From Geminicoccus roseus DSM 18922 (GTDB taxonomy: Bacteria; Pseudomonadota; Alphaproteobacteria; Geminicoccales; Geminicoccaceae): a stretch of DNA of 64,000 nucleotides. The notes beneath the pieces were generated by a model, which was not told the origin of the DNA, searched no databases, and saw only the letters and a program-made list of their open reading frames with translations. The DNA is taken from positions 4,836,373 to 4,900,372 of the forward strand of contig NZ_KE386572.1 of assembly GCF_000427665.1 (NCBI RefSeq). The letters run 5' to 3'. Shown here one piece after another: positions 32,717-41,206 of the stretch (position 1 is its first letter; the number at the start of each line of letters is the position of its first letter). The translations under genes and the position numbers were made by a program.

Positions 32717-33637
32717 ATGGCGATCATCAACGGTACCGAGGGCAGAGACAATCTCTACGGCACCTCCGGTGACGACGTCATCCGCGGCTTCGGAGAACTG
32801 GACCGGATCTTCTCGCGGCTGGGCGATGACTTCGTGATCGGTGGCGATGGTGCCGACCGGATCTACGGCGGCGGCGGCTCCGACATCCTCTGGGGCGGCG
32901 AAGGCAACGACATCATCTTCACCGATCGGGAAGAGGTGCTGGTGGTGCCGACCGAAGGTGCTGCCGACCGGGTCTACGCGGGCAACGGCGACGACCAGGT
33001 CTATGGCGAGTATGGCGACGACTATATCGATGGCGGAGCCGGCAACGACATCATCCATGGCGGCTTCACCGGCGATGACATCATCACCGGCGGTGACGGC
33101 GACGACGAGATCTTCGGCTACCGGGGCACCGACCTGATCTTCGGCGCGGCCGGAAACGACTACATCAACGGCGATGGCGATCCCTGGACCACCGATGGCG
33201 ACAACCGCCTCTATGGCGGCATCGGCGACGACGTGATCGAGGCAGCCGAGGGCAACGACCTGCTGGATGGCGGGTCGGGCAACGACAAGCTCTCCAGCGG
33301 AGCCGGCAACGACATCCTCACCGGCGGCAACGGCGACGACGTGCTCGACGGTGGCGAAGGCGACGACGAGCTGAACGGCCAGTTCGGCAACGACATCATG
33401 ACCGGCGGCGACGGTGCCGACACCTTCGTGATCCTGCGGGTGGACGGCGAATCCGACACGATCACCGACTTCCAGGCAGGCATCGACAAGCTCGACCTGC
33501 GCGGGGCCGGCAACACCGCCGATGCGGCGATCGCAAGCGCCCAGGTTGTAGACGGCTCTACCGTTCTGACGCTCGGGGAAAGCCACCTGTTGACGCTGAC
33601 CGGAGCCACCGGGGTGGATGCCAGCTGGTTCGTTTGA
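32717..33637 (+). CDS. RTX calcium-binding repeat protein, copy 2 (sub-type II, short)
   Basis: At 306 residues this is the shortest member. It begins MAIINGTEGRDNLYGTSGDD but lacks several of the N-terminal repeats found in the others. The non-repeat insert reads REEVLVVPTEGAADRVYAGN. After it come the sub-type II markers IDGGAGNDIIHGGFTGDDII and INGDGDPWTTDGDN, then NGQFGND and the common C-terminal tail ending TGATGVDASWFV. The ribosome site ACGAGGAGAA is strong. I infer loss of repeats by in-frame deletion; the reading frame is intact, so it is not a pseudogene. Confidence 0.87.
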   Translation: MAIINGTEGRDNLYGTSGDDVIRGFGELDRIFSRLGDDFVIGGDGADRIYGGGGSDILWGGEGNDIIFTDREEVLVVPTEGAADRVYAGNGDDQVYGEYGDDYIDGGAGNDIIHGGFTGDDIITGGDGDDEIFGYRGTDLIFGAAGNDYINGDGDPWTTDGDNRLYGGIGDDVIEAAEGNDLLDGGSGNDKLSSGAGNDILTGGNGDDVLDGGEGDDELNGQFGNDIMTGGDGADTFVILRVDGESDTITDFQAGIDKLDLRGAGNTADAAIASAQVVDGSTVLTLGESHLLTLTGATGVDASWFV

Positions 33638-33863
33638 GCTGGCGGGGACGGACCGCCTCTCTGGCGCCGGCGGCTGCGGCATGGCGGCAACAGAGAGGGC
33701 GGCGTTCCTGAAACATGTCACCGCTCCCTGCGTCCATCATCGAATCCGGCCCGTACCTGCGCTACGTATCCAGCAAAGACCACCCGGTCCTGGAACGCAC
33801 CAGAGCACCAGGCTGCTGGTGTAGATCCGAACGCCTCACGACCAGACGAACAGGTACCCCTTC

Positions 33864-35015
33864 ATGGCGCTCATCAACGGCTCCCTTGGCGACGACCTGG
33901 ATCCGGCTCTGGCCGGCACCAACCAGGCAGACGAGATCCATGGCCTGACCGGTGACGACCGCATCAGCGGCAGGGGCGGCAACGACTTCCTCCTGGGCGA
34001 GGAAGGCGACGACATCATCAACGGCGATACCGGCGACGACATCGTCTACGGCGGCCTCGGCAACGACACGCTGTATGGTGCTGGTGGCGCCGATCTGCTC
34101 GACGGGGGTGACGGCCGCGACAATCTGTACGGCTATACCGGCGACGACTTCCTGCGCGGCGGCACCGGCGACGACCGGCTGTTCGGCCAGGACGGCAACG
34201 ACATCATGCTGGGCAACGAGGGCAACGACCGCTTCCTGCCGGGCGCCGGCGACGACATCGTCTATGGCGGCGACGGCAACGACGACATCCGCGGCGACCG
34301 CGAGGATCCGGGCTATGACATCATCGCCTCGCAGGGGGGCAAGGACAAGCTCTACGGCGGCAATGGCGACGACCTGATCTTTGCCGAGTGGGATGACGAT
34401 TATGTCGACGGCGGCGAGGGCAATGACGAGCTCTGGGGCGGGTTCACCGGCAACGACATCATCACCGGCGGTGCCGGCGACGATGTGGTGAACGGCGGTT
34501 CCTACGACGACATCCTGTTCGGCGCGAACGGCGACGACATCATCAACGGCGACGGCGATCCCAACCGGCCGGACGGCGACGACGGCCTCTATGGCGGCCT
34601 GGGCAACGATCAGCTGTTCGCCGGCGGCGGCAACGACATCCTGGATGGCAAGGCCGGCGACGACCTGCTGGAAGGCGGCACCGGCAACGACAAGCTCACC
34701 GGCGGGACCGGCAACGACCTGCTGGATGGCGGCCGCGGCGATGACGAGATCAACGGCCAGTTCGGCAACGATACCATGACCGGCGGTGACGGCGCCGACC
34801 TCTTCGTGGTCCTCCGTGCCGAGGGCGACCAGGACATCATCACCGATTTTGAGGTCGGCTCGGACAAGATCTCCCTGCGCGGCTACCAGAACACCGTCGA
34901 CAACGCGCTGGCCAATGCGCAGACCGTCGACGGCAACACCATTTTGAACCTCGGCATGAACCACACCGTGACGCTCACCGGCGTCACCGGCGTGGATGCG
35001 ACCTGGTTCGGCTGA
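33864..35015 (+). CDS. RTX calcium-binding repeat protein, copy 3 (sub-type II)
   Basis: A 383-residue RTX protein beginning [20 protein letters not shown]. The insert after RGDR is [20 protein letters not shown], followed by the sub-type II block [20 protein letters not shown] and [19 protein letters not shown]. It has NGQFGND and a tail ending [18 protein letters not shown]. It is closest to copy 6 in its middle section. Its leader shares two short elements with that of copy 1. Like the others it has no Sec signal and no enzymatic domain. Confidence 0.88.
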   Translation: MALINGSLGDDLDPALAGTNQADEIHGLTGDDRISGRGGNDFLLGEEGDDIINGDTGDDIVYGGLGNDTLYGAGGADLLDGGDGRDNLYGYTGDDFLRGGTGDDRLFGQDGNDIMLGNEGNDRFLPGAGDDIVYGGDGNDDIRGDREDPGYDIIASQGGKDKLYGGNGDDLIFAEWDDDYVDGGEGNDELWGGFTGNDIITGGAGDDVVNGGSYDDILFGANGDDIINGDGDPNRPDGDDGLYGGLGNDQLFAGGGNDILDGKAGDDLLEGGTGNDKLTGGTGNDLLDGGRGDDEINGQFGNDTMTGGDGADLFVVLRAEGDQDIITDFEVGSDKISLRGYQNTVDNALANAQTVDGNTILNLGMNHTVTLTGVTGVDATWFG

Positions 35016-35206
35016 GAGCCGGGCATCGCTCGCGCATCGATGATCTGGCCGCGTCGAAATCGCCATGGGCGCGGCATCGACGTGGCGCTATTGCTTCGTG
35101 GTGGCGGGCAGGACACCGTTTTCGGGGTGCCCGCTCACCAATGATGAACTCACGCAACTGAAACGAACTCGACTCCAAGCTCCGGCGTCCCGACAAGGAA
35201 ATCCTC

Positions 35207-36352
35207 ATGGCGCTCATCAACGGCACCCAAGGCAACGATCAGAATCCGGCCATCACCGGCACGGCCCTCACCGACGAAATCCATGGCCTGGGCGGCGATG
35301 ACTCTGTTCTCGCTGGCGCCGGCAACGACTTCGTCTTTGGCGAGGACGGCAACGATCTTCTCAATGGCGAACTCGGTGACGATGTCATCTTCGGTGGCAT
35401 CGGTGACGACACGGTCTTTGGCGCGAACGGCAACGACGTGCTGGAAGGCCAGGCCGGCAACGACAATCTGTTCGGCAATTTCGGCAACGACACGCTTCGT
35501 GGCGGCGACGGCCTGGACCGGCTGTATGGCCAGGAGGCCAACGACGTCCTGATCGGCGGTGCCGGCGATGACCGCTTCTATGGTGGCACCGGCAGCGACA
35601 TCATCGCCGGCGGCGACGGCAACGACCTCGCCTGGGGCGACCGGATGCAGGTGAACGTCGAATCGACCTCCGGCGCTGCCGACCGGATCTTCACCGGCAA
35701 CGGCAACGACGAGATCTCCGGCGAGTTCGGCGACGACAACATCGACGGCGGCAACGGCGACGACATCATCTGGGGCGGCAGCCCCACCAACTCCGTCAAC
35801 ACCGGCAACGATGTCGGCACCGGCGGCAACGGCAACGACACGATCAACGCCGGCGACGGCGACGACCGCTTCTTCGGTGCGGTCGGCGACGACATCCTCA
35901 ACGGCGAGGCCGGCAATGACGGCCTGTTCGGCGGGCTCGGCAACGACACCGTCGATGGCGGCGAAGGCAACGACGAGCTGGACGGCAAGCAGGGCGACGA
36001 CACCCTGCTGGGCGGGCTCGGCGACGACCGGATGACCGGCGGCGACGGCAATGACATCCTGGACGGCGGCGACGGCATCGACACGCTGATCGGCCAGGGC
36101 GGCAACGACACTATGACCGGTGGCGCTGGCGCCGACAGCTTCGTGATCCTGCGCGCCGAGGGCGAGGCCGACACCATCACCGACTTCGAGGTGGGATCCG
36201 ACCTGATCGCGCTGCGCGGTGTCGGCAACACCGCGGAGAACGCCATCGCCAACGCGACCGTGGTCGAGGGCAACACCGTGCTCAACCTCGGCCTCAACCA
36301 CACCGTGACACTCACCGGCGTCACCGGCGTCGACACCACCTGGTTCGGCTGA
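35207..36352 (+). CDS. RTX calcium-binding repeat protein, copy 4 (sub-type Ia)
   Basis: A 381-residue RTX protein beginning MALINGTQGNDQNPAITGTA. The insert after WGDR is MQVNVESTSGAADRIFTGN. From NTGNDVGTGG onward it matches copy 1 almost base for base to the stop and a few bases beyond, with no insertions or deletions (offset 3864 bases). The 5' half is similar but has diverged. This suggests a recent duplication or gene conversion restricted to the 3' half. The ribosome site is CAAGGAAA. A very strong hairpin follows the gene. Confidence 0.88.
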   Translation: MALINGTQGNDQNPAITGTALTDEIHGLGGDDSVLAGAGNDFVFGEDGNDLLNGELGDDVIFGGIGDDTVFGANGNDVLEGQAGNDNLFGNFGNDTLRGGDGLDRLYGQEANDVLIGGAGDDRFYGGTGSDIIAGGDGNDLAWGDRMQVNVESTSGAADRIFTGNGNDEISGEFGDDNIDGGNGDDIIWGGSPTNSVNTGNDVGTGGNGNDTINAGDGDDRFFGAVGDDILNGEAGNDGLFGGLGNDTVDGGEGNDELDGKQGDDTLLGGLGDDRMTGGDGNDILDGGDGIDTLIGQGGNDTMTGGAGADSFVILRAEGEADTITDFEVGSDLIALRGVGNTAENAIANATVVEGNTVLNLGLNHTVTLTGVTGVDTTWFG

Positions 36353-36360
36353 GCCGGAAG
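35798..36360 (+). repeat. Long direct repeat, second copy (3' half of RTX copy 4)
   Basis: Partner of 31934-32496. Differences are scattered single bases, such as GTGGTG against GTGATC in the FVVLR/FVILR codons. Confidence 0.8.
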
Positions 36361-36387
36361 GTCTTTCGACTCTTCGTCGATGGCTGA

Positions 36388-36422
36388 CAGGGCCCCAGCC
36401 GCACACCGCGGCTGGGGCCCTG
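36388..36422 (+). terminator. Perfect 15-bp hairpin after RTX copy 4
   Basis: CAGGGCCCCAGCCGC pairs exactly with GCGGCTGGGGCCCTG across ACACC, followed by CTCGTTTC. Strength of the stem and position 36 bases after the stop support a terminator. Confidence 0.75.
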
Positions 36423-36614
36423 CTCGTTTCGGGGCGGCCTGCTCACGGCCCCTCAACTCTGCGTGGGCTAAGTACTTTCCGGCCGCTTTGTCGGTGTCCG
36501 GCGGTCGACATTTTCATGGACCCGATGTCATTGATCGAGAAGCAGAGGCTTTGAGTAACGGCAACGCGTGCACAAAGACCTCCTGATTCCTGTTCAGTTG
36601 ACAAGGAGACTGCC

Positions 36615-37757
36615 ATGGCCCTGATCAATGGGACACCCGGCAACGACGAGCTATTGGGTACGCCTGGAAACGACCAGATCCATGGCCTCGGCGGCAACGA
36701 CGTCATCTATGGTCAGGCTGGCGATGACTTCTTGTATGGGGAGGATGGCGACGACATTCTAGATGGCCGCGAAGGAGCCGATGTGCTGTTCGGCGGCGTC
36801 GGCAACGATACGTTGTATGGTGGCAGCGGCGCGTTCGCCGACGTGCTGGAAGGCCAGGCCGGGGACGACGTGCTCTATGGCGGCAGCGGCAACGACATCT
36901 TGCGCGGCGGCGATGGCCGCGACCGGATGTTTGGCGAGAACGGCAACGACGTCCTGATCGGCGGCAATGGCGACGACAAGATCTTTGGCGGCCTGGGCGA
37001 CGACGTCATTTCCGGCGGTGCTGGCAACGACTTCATCCATGGCGACCGCCATCGGCCCGACATCATGTTCAAGACCGGCGGCGCCGATCGGATCATTGGG
37101 GGCGACGGCGATGACCAGATTTTCGGCGAGTACGGCGACGACACCATCGACGGGGGCAACGGCAACGACCTGATCTATGGCGGCGATGCCCTGGGCATGA
37201 CCGACACCGGCAACGACACGATCACCGGCGGCAATGGCGACGATGTGGTCCATGGCGGCGACGGCAACGACCTGATGTTCGGTGCGGTGGGTGACGACAA
37301 GCTCTATGGCGAGGACGGCGACGACGGCCTGTATGGTGGCCTCGGCAACGACGTCATCGACGGTGGCAGCGGCAACGACATCCTGGACGGCAAGAGCGGC
37401 GACGACATCCTCATGGGTGGCGCCGGGGACGACATGATCACCGGCGGCGACGGCGACGACGTGATCGACGGTGGCGCTGGCAACGACCTCATCAACGGCC
37501 AGTTCGGCAACGACACCATGACCGGCGGCGCCGGCGCCGATACCTTCATCATCCTGCGCCATCAGGGCGACCGGGATGTGATTGCCGACTTCGAGATCGG
37601 CAGCGACCGGATCGACCTGCGCGGCGGCGGCAACACCATCGACAACGCGATCGCGAACGCCAGGGTGGTTGGCGCGGATACCGTTCTCGATCTTGGCCTC
37701 AACCACACCGTGATGCTCACCGGGGTCACCGGCGTGGACACGACCTGGTTCGTCTGA
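36615..37757 (+). CDS. RTX calcium-binding repeat protein, copy 5 (sub-type Ib)
   Basis: A 380-residue RTX protein beginning MALINGTPGNDELLGTPGND. It shares with copy 7 an early extension, LYGGSGAFADVLEGQAGDD. Its insert after HGDR is HRPDIMFKTGGADRIIGGD. The C-terminal module ([21 protein letters not shown]) instead matches that of its neighbour, copy 6, so the gene looks mosaic. The ribosome site is ACAAGGAGA with good spacing. No signal peptide or catalytic domain is seen. Confidence 0.88.
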   Translation: MALINGTPGNDELLGTPGNDQIHGLGGNDVIYGQAGDDFLYGEDGDDILDGREGADVLFGGVGNDTLYGGSGAFADVLEGQAGDDVLYGGSGNDILRGGDGRDRMFGENGNDVLIGGNGDDKIFGGLGDDVISGGAGNDFIHGDRHRPDIMFKTGGADRIIGGDGDDQIFGEYGDDTIDGGNGNDLIYGGDALGMTDTGNDTITGGNGDDVVHGGDGNDLMFGAVGDDKLYGEDGDDGLYGGLGNDVIDGGSGNDILDGKSGDDILMGGAGDDMITGGDGDDVIDGGAGNDLINGQFGNDTMTGGAGADTFIILRHQGDRDVIADFEIGSDRIDLRGGGNTIDNAIANARVVGADTVLDLGLNHTVMLTGVTGVDTTWFV

Positions 37758-37792
37758 GCCAGCCGCCGTCCGTTCCGCTCGACCAGACATGC

Positions 37793-37817
37793 GGACCGCA
37801 GCACCCGCCTGCGGTCC
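37793..37817 (+). terminator. 9-bp hairpin between RTX copies 5 and 6
   Basis: GGACCGCAG and CTGCGGTCC pair perfectly across a seven-base loop. There is no T-run; it lies in the shortest spacer of the cluster (85 bases), so it may attenuate rather than stop transcription. Confidence 0.45.
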
Positions 37818-37842
37818 TCCCCAGCCCCAGATGGAGACGTTG

Positions 37843-38985
37843 ATGACGCCGATCTACGGCACGGCCGACGATGACGAGATCGAAGGAACCAACCAGAACA
37901 ATCAGATCCACGGCCTGGCCGGCTCGGACCGGATCAGCGGCCTGGGTGGCGACGACCTTCTGTTTGGTGACGAAGGCGACGACATCATCAACGGCGGCAC
38001 CGGTGACGACACCATCTATGGAGGTATCGGCAACGATACTCTCTACGGGGCCGGCGGCGCGGACCGGCTTTATGGCGAGGACGGCAACGATGTCCTCTAT
38101 GGCTATACCGGCGACGACATCCTGTTCGGGGGTGGCGGCCAGGACCGCCTGTTCGGTGCCGACGGCAACGACATCCTGAGCGGCGGCGACGGCGCCGACC
38201 GCCTGCTGGGTGGCAAGGGCGACGACATCATCTATGGCGGCGGCGGTGACGACGTGATCCGCGGCGACCGTGAAAGCGTGGAGTGGGACGTGTCGCCCTC
38301 CGAAGGTGGCAACGACCGGCTTTATGGCGGCGACGGCAACGACGTCGTCTATGGCGAGTGGGGCGACGATTATATCGACGGTGGCAACGGTAATGACGAG
38401 CTCTGGGGTGGCTTCACCGGCAGGGACATCATCACCGGCGGGGCGGGCGACGATGTCATTTATGGCGGCTCCGACGATGACCTGCTGTTCGGCGCCTCCG
38501 GCAACGACACCATCTTTGGCGACAACGACCCGGACCGCCCGGATGGCGATGACCGCATCTATGGCGGCATCGGCGACGACATCATCGATGGCGGCGGCGG
38601 TGCCGACCTGCTCGACGGCGGTGCGGGCAACGACCTGATCGGAGGTGGTGCCGGCAACGACGTCATCACCGGCGGCGACGGCGACGACGTGATCGACGGC
38701 GGCAGCGGCGACGACCTCATCAACGGCCAGTTCGGCAACGACACCCTGACCGGCGGCGCCGGCGCCGACACCTTCATCATCCTGCGCCACCAGGGCGACC
38801 GGGACGTCATCACCGATTTCGAGGCCGGGATCGACAGGATCGACCTGCGCGGGTTCGGCAACACCGCGGAGAATGCCATCGCGGGCGCCTCGGTCGCCGG
38901 TGGAAGCACCCTGCTGGACCTCGGCCTCGGCCATGTCGTGACCCTCACCGGCGCTACCGGGATCGACGGCAGCTGGTTCGCCTGA
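37843..38985 (+). CDS. RTX calcium-binding repeat protein, copy 6 (sub-type II)
   Basis: Starting at ATG 37843, behind GGAGA, the protein has 380 residues and begins MTPIYGTADDDEIEGTNQNN; upstream ATGs at 37789 and 37831 would add unrelated sequence. The insert after RGDR is ESVEWDVSPSEGGNDRLYGG, followed by [20 protein letters not shown] and the DPDRPDGDD segment of sub-type II. The tail ends HVVTLTGATGIDGSWFA, slightly divergent from the others. The module TFIILRHQGDRDVI is shared with copy 5. Confidence 0.87.
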   Translation: MTPIYGTADDDEIEGTNQNNQIHGLAGSDRISGLGGDDLLFGDEGDDIINGGTGDDTIYGGIGNDTLYGAGGADRLYGEDGNDVLYGYTGDDILFGGGGQDRLFGADGNDILSGGDGADRLLGGKGDDIIYGGGGDDVIRGDRESVEWDVSPSEGGNDRLYGGDGNDVVYGEWGDDYIDGGNGNDELWGGFTGRDIITGGAGDDVIYGGSDDDLLFGASGNDTIFGDNDPDRPDGDDRIYGGIGDDIIDGGGGADLLDGGAGNDLIGGGAGNDVITGGDGDDVIDGGSGDDLINGQFGNDTLTGGAGADTFIILRHQGDRDVITDFEAGIDRIDLRGFGNTAENAIAGASVAGGSTLLDLGLGHVVTLTGATGIDGSWFA

Positions 38986-39484
38986 TCGCTCGAGACCGTT
39001 CCGGCCCAAGCGAGCCCCGGCCGCTCCCATGAGAGGCCCGGGGCTCCACGGCGTCCCGCACCGGGCACGTCGCCGTTAATCATCCTCATGCCGCCGCACC
39101 GGCCACCCCGGCCGGCCGAGCCGGCCGCCGGCGCGGCCTGGCGATGATCTTTGCATCGAATGTGCAGGGCGGCTTGGGCGCTCTTCGTTAAGACCGGTAC
39201 ATACGCCGGGACGTCAATCCGGCCGATCCCCTGCCCTTTCCCGACACACGGGCTTGAACCAACCGGCCGGCAGGATGATGGAATGGTGCCTGTCCCGAGG
39301 GCAATGGTCACAACCGGCTCTGCCCGTGGGGCTTCGCCTCGATCGGTCATGTAGCGTTCTCGAACAGCGACGGCGGCCATGGCCTGACGCAGCTTCCTGC
39401 GTTGCGGCGATGGTGGCGCTCGGTCTGCATGACCCCTCGTGCATGTGGAATCGCGACGATTTTCAAGAGAACGAGGACATTTTC
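38986..39484. other. Intergenic region between RTX copies 6 and 7
   Basis: A 499-base spacer, the longest in the cluster. It holds a terminator-like hairpin (listed separately) and a GGCCGG-rich patch near 39100-39145. The remainder shows no gene I can support. The final bases AACGAGGACATTTTC provide the ribosome site for copy 7. A promoter for copy 7 is expected here but I could not identify it. Confidence 0.45.
39012..39046 (+). terminator. 9-bp hairpin after RTX copy 6
   Basis: GAGCCCCGG (39012-39020) and CCGGGGCTC (39038-39046) form a perfect stem 26 bases after the stop codon. It is a likely terminator, without a clear T-run. Confidence 0.55.
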
Positions 39485-40624
39485 ATGGCGATCATCAATG
39501 GTACCCTGGAAAATGATGAGCTGATCGGCACGGAGGAAAACGACGAGATCCATGGGTTCGCCGGCGACGACATCATCTATGGCGAGCTTGGTAATGATGT
39601 CCTCTACGGAGAGGACGGCAACGACATTCTCAACGGCCGCCAGGGCGCCGACATCCTTCTGGGTGGCGCCGGCAACGACACGCTCTATGGTGGCGAAGGC
39701 AGCTTCGCGGACGTGCTGGAAGGTCAGGATGGCAACGACGTCCTGGCCGGCGGCGGCGGCGACGATATCCTGCGCGGCGGCGAAGGCCTGGACCGGATGT
39801 TCGGCGAGGCCGGGCGGGACGTGCTGATCGGCGGCAATGGCGACGACCGGCTCTATGGCGGGCTCGACGAGGACATCCTCGCCGGGGGAGCGGGCAACGA
39901 CTTCCTGCACGGCGACCGCACCCGCTCCGATTCGGTGATCACCGCCGGTGGGGCGGATCGACTGACGGGTGGCGATGGCAATGACCAGATCTTCGGCGAG
40001 CTCGGCAACGACAACATCGACGGCGGCAACGGCAACGACCTGATCTATGGCGGCGGCCTGAACGACCCGGTCAACAGCGGCAACGACATCATCACCGGCG
40101 GCAACGGCGACGACCGGATCTTCGGCGGCGACGGCGCCGATACCGTGTTCGGCGCGGTCGGCGACGACGTCCTGGCCGGGGAGGACGGCGACGATGGCCT
40201 GTTCGGCGGCCTGGGCAACGACACGATTGATGGCGGGGCTGGCAACGACACCATCGACGGCAAGACCGGCAACGACCGGCTGGCCGGCGGGGCCGGCAAC
40301 GACCGGATGACCGGCGGCGACGGCAACGACATCCTGGATGGCGGGGCAGGCAATGACGAGCTGTTCGGCCAGGGCGGCAACGACACCATGACCGGCGGGG
40401 CCGGCGCCGACCGGTTCGTCGTGCTGCGCGTTCAGGGCGAGCGCGACGTGATCACCGACTTCGAGGCCGGCAGCGACAAGATCCTGCTGCGCGGCGGCGC
40501 TACCGCCGCCGACGCGATCGCCAACGCTCAGGTGGTGGGCGGCGACACCGTGCTGCATCTGGGCCTGGACCACACGCTGACCCTGACCGGCGTGACCGGT
40601 GCCAACGCCAGCTGGTTCGGCTGA
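39485..40624 (+). CDS. RTX calcium-binding repeat protein, copy 7 (sub-type Ib)
   Basis: A 379-residue RTX protein beginning MAIINGTLENDELIGTEEND; the open frame runs 77 codons further upstream but ATG 39485 gives the family N-terminus. It shares LYGGEGSFADVLEGQDGND with copy 5. Its insert after HGDR is TRSDSVITAGGADRLTGGD. The C-terminal part has FGQGGND, as in copies 1 and 4, and ends LDHTLTLTGVTGANASWFG. It closes the cluster; a YHS-domain gene follows after 98 bases. Confidence 0.88.
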   Translation: MAIINGTLENDELIGTEENDEIHGFAGDDIIYGELGNDVLYGEDGNDILNGRQGADILLGGAGNDTLYGGEGSFADVLEGQDGNDVLAGGGGDDILRGGEGLDRMFGEAGRDVLIGGNGDDRLYGGLDEDILAGGAGNDFLHGDRTRSDSVITAGGADRLTGGDGNDQIFGELGNDNIDGGNGNDLIYGGGLNDPVNSGNDIITGGNGDDRIFGGDGADTVFGAVGDDVLAGEDGDDGLFGGLGNDTIDGGAGNDTIDGKTGNDRLAGGAGNDRMTGGDGNDILDGGAGNDELFGQGGNDTMTGGAGADRFVVLRVQGERDVITDFEAGSDKILLRGGATAADAIANAQVVGGDTVLHLGLDHTLTLTGVTGANASWFG

Positions 40625-40673
40625 AACGGGAGTCCTGCCGCCCGGGATTTTCTTGCGATTGGACTGTGACCGG

Positions 40674-40710
40674 CCGGGCTGCTCGTGCGTAGAGCGATGC
40701 AGCAGCCCGG
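40674..40710 (+). terminator. 10-bp hairpin after RTX copy 7
   Basis: CCGGGCTGCT and AGCAGCCCGG form a perfect stem with a 17-base loop, ending 12 bases before the next ATG. It may end the RTX transcript or lie in the leader of the YHS gene. Confidence 0.5.
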
Positions 40711-40722
40711 AAGGCCTCAGCC

Positions 40723-41202
40723 ATGCACGTGGGACGCCGCAGCCTGCTCGCCCTTGCGGCGAGCCCTCTTCTCGCCCTCGCCTTGTCCGGCAGAGCCTCG
40801 GCGGAGACCGGATTGAACCTCGACGACGCCGGCCTGGCGCTGGAGGGCTACGACCCCGTCGCCTACTTCACCTTGGATGAGCCGGCCAAGGGCGACCCTG
40901 CCATCACGATGCAGCGGCAAGGAGCCACCTATCGCTTCGTCAGCCAGGAGAATCGGGCGGCGTTCGCAGCCGAGCCCGACCGCTACCTTCCCCGCTATGG
41001 CGGCTACTGCGCCTATGCGGCGGCCCTGGGCGCCAAGGCCCATGGCGACCCGCAAGTCTGGAAGATCGTCGACGGAAAGCTGTACCTGAACTACAGCCGG
41101 TGGATCGGGTGGCGCTGGGAACTGGGCCGGGAGGAGTATATCGAGAAGGCCGACCGGCTATGGCCGGATATCGCCTCGATCCCGGCCGACCAGCTCGACT
41201 AG
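40723..41202 (+). CDS. Secreted YHS-domain protein
   Basis: A 159-residue protein with an N-terminal export signal (GRRSLLALAASPLLALALSG, cleavage near ASA). The YHS-like domain follows: ALEGYDPVAYF, YRFVSQENRAAFAAEPDRY and PRYGGYCAYAAALG, then WKIVDGKLYLNYS. Such periplasmic YHS proteins are often found in alphaproteobacteria and are thought to bind metal, but their function is unknown. It is convergent with coq10, four bases away. Confidence 0.85.
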   Translation: MHVGRRSLLALAASPLLALALSGRASAETGLNLDDAGLALEGYDPVAYFTLDEPAKGDPAITMQRQGATYRFVSQENRAAFAAEPDRYLPRYGGYCAYAAALGAKAHGDPQVWKIVDGKLYLNYSRWIGWRWELGREEYIEKADRLWPDIASIPADQLD

Positions 41203-41206
41203 ACCG

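Noticed and set aside
31292-33721. Very long open frames on the minus strand across the RTX cluster (also elsewhere in 31-40.6 kb)
   Set aside because: Period-27 repeats rich in GGC and GAC keep the opposite strand free of stops, giving low-complexity Val/Ala/Asp-rich translations without any family motif. They are shadows of the plus-strand genes.
31352-40624. CRISPR-like spaced direct repeats
   Set aside because: The repeats are coding, in frame, and 27 bases apart without unique spacers; they encode RTX nonapeptides.
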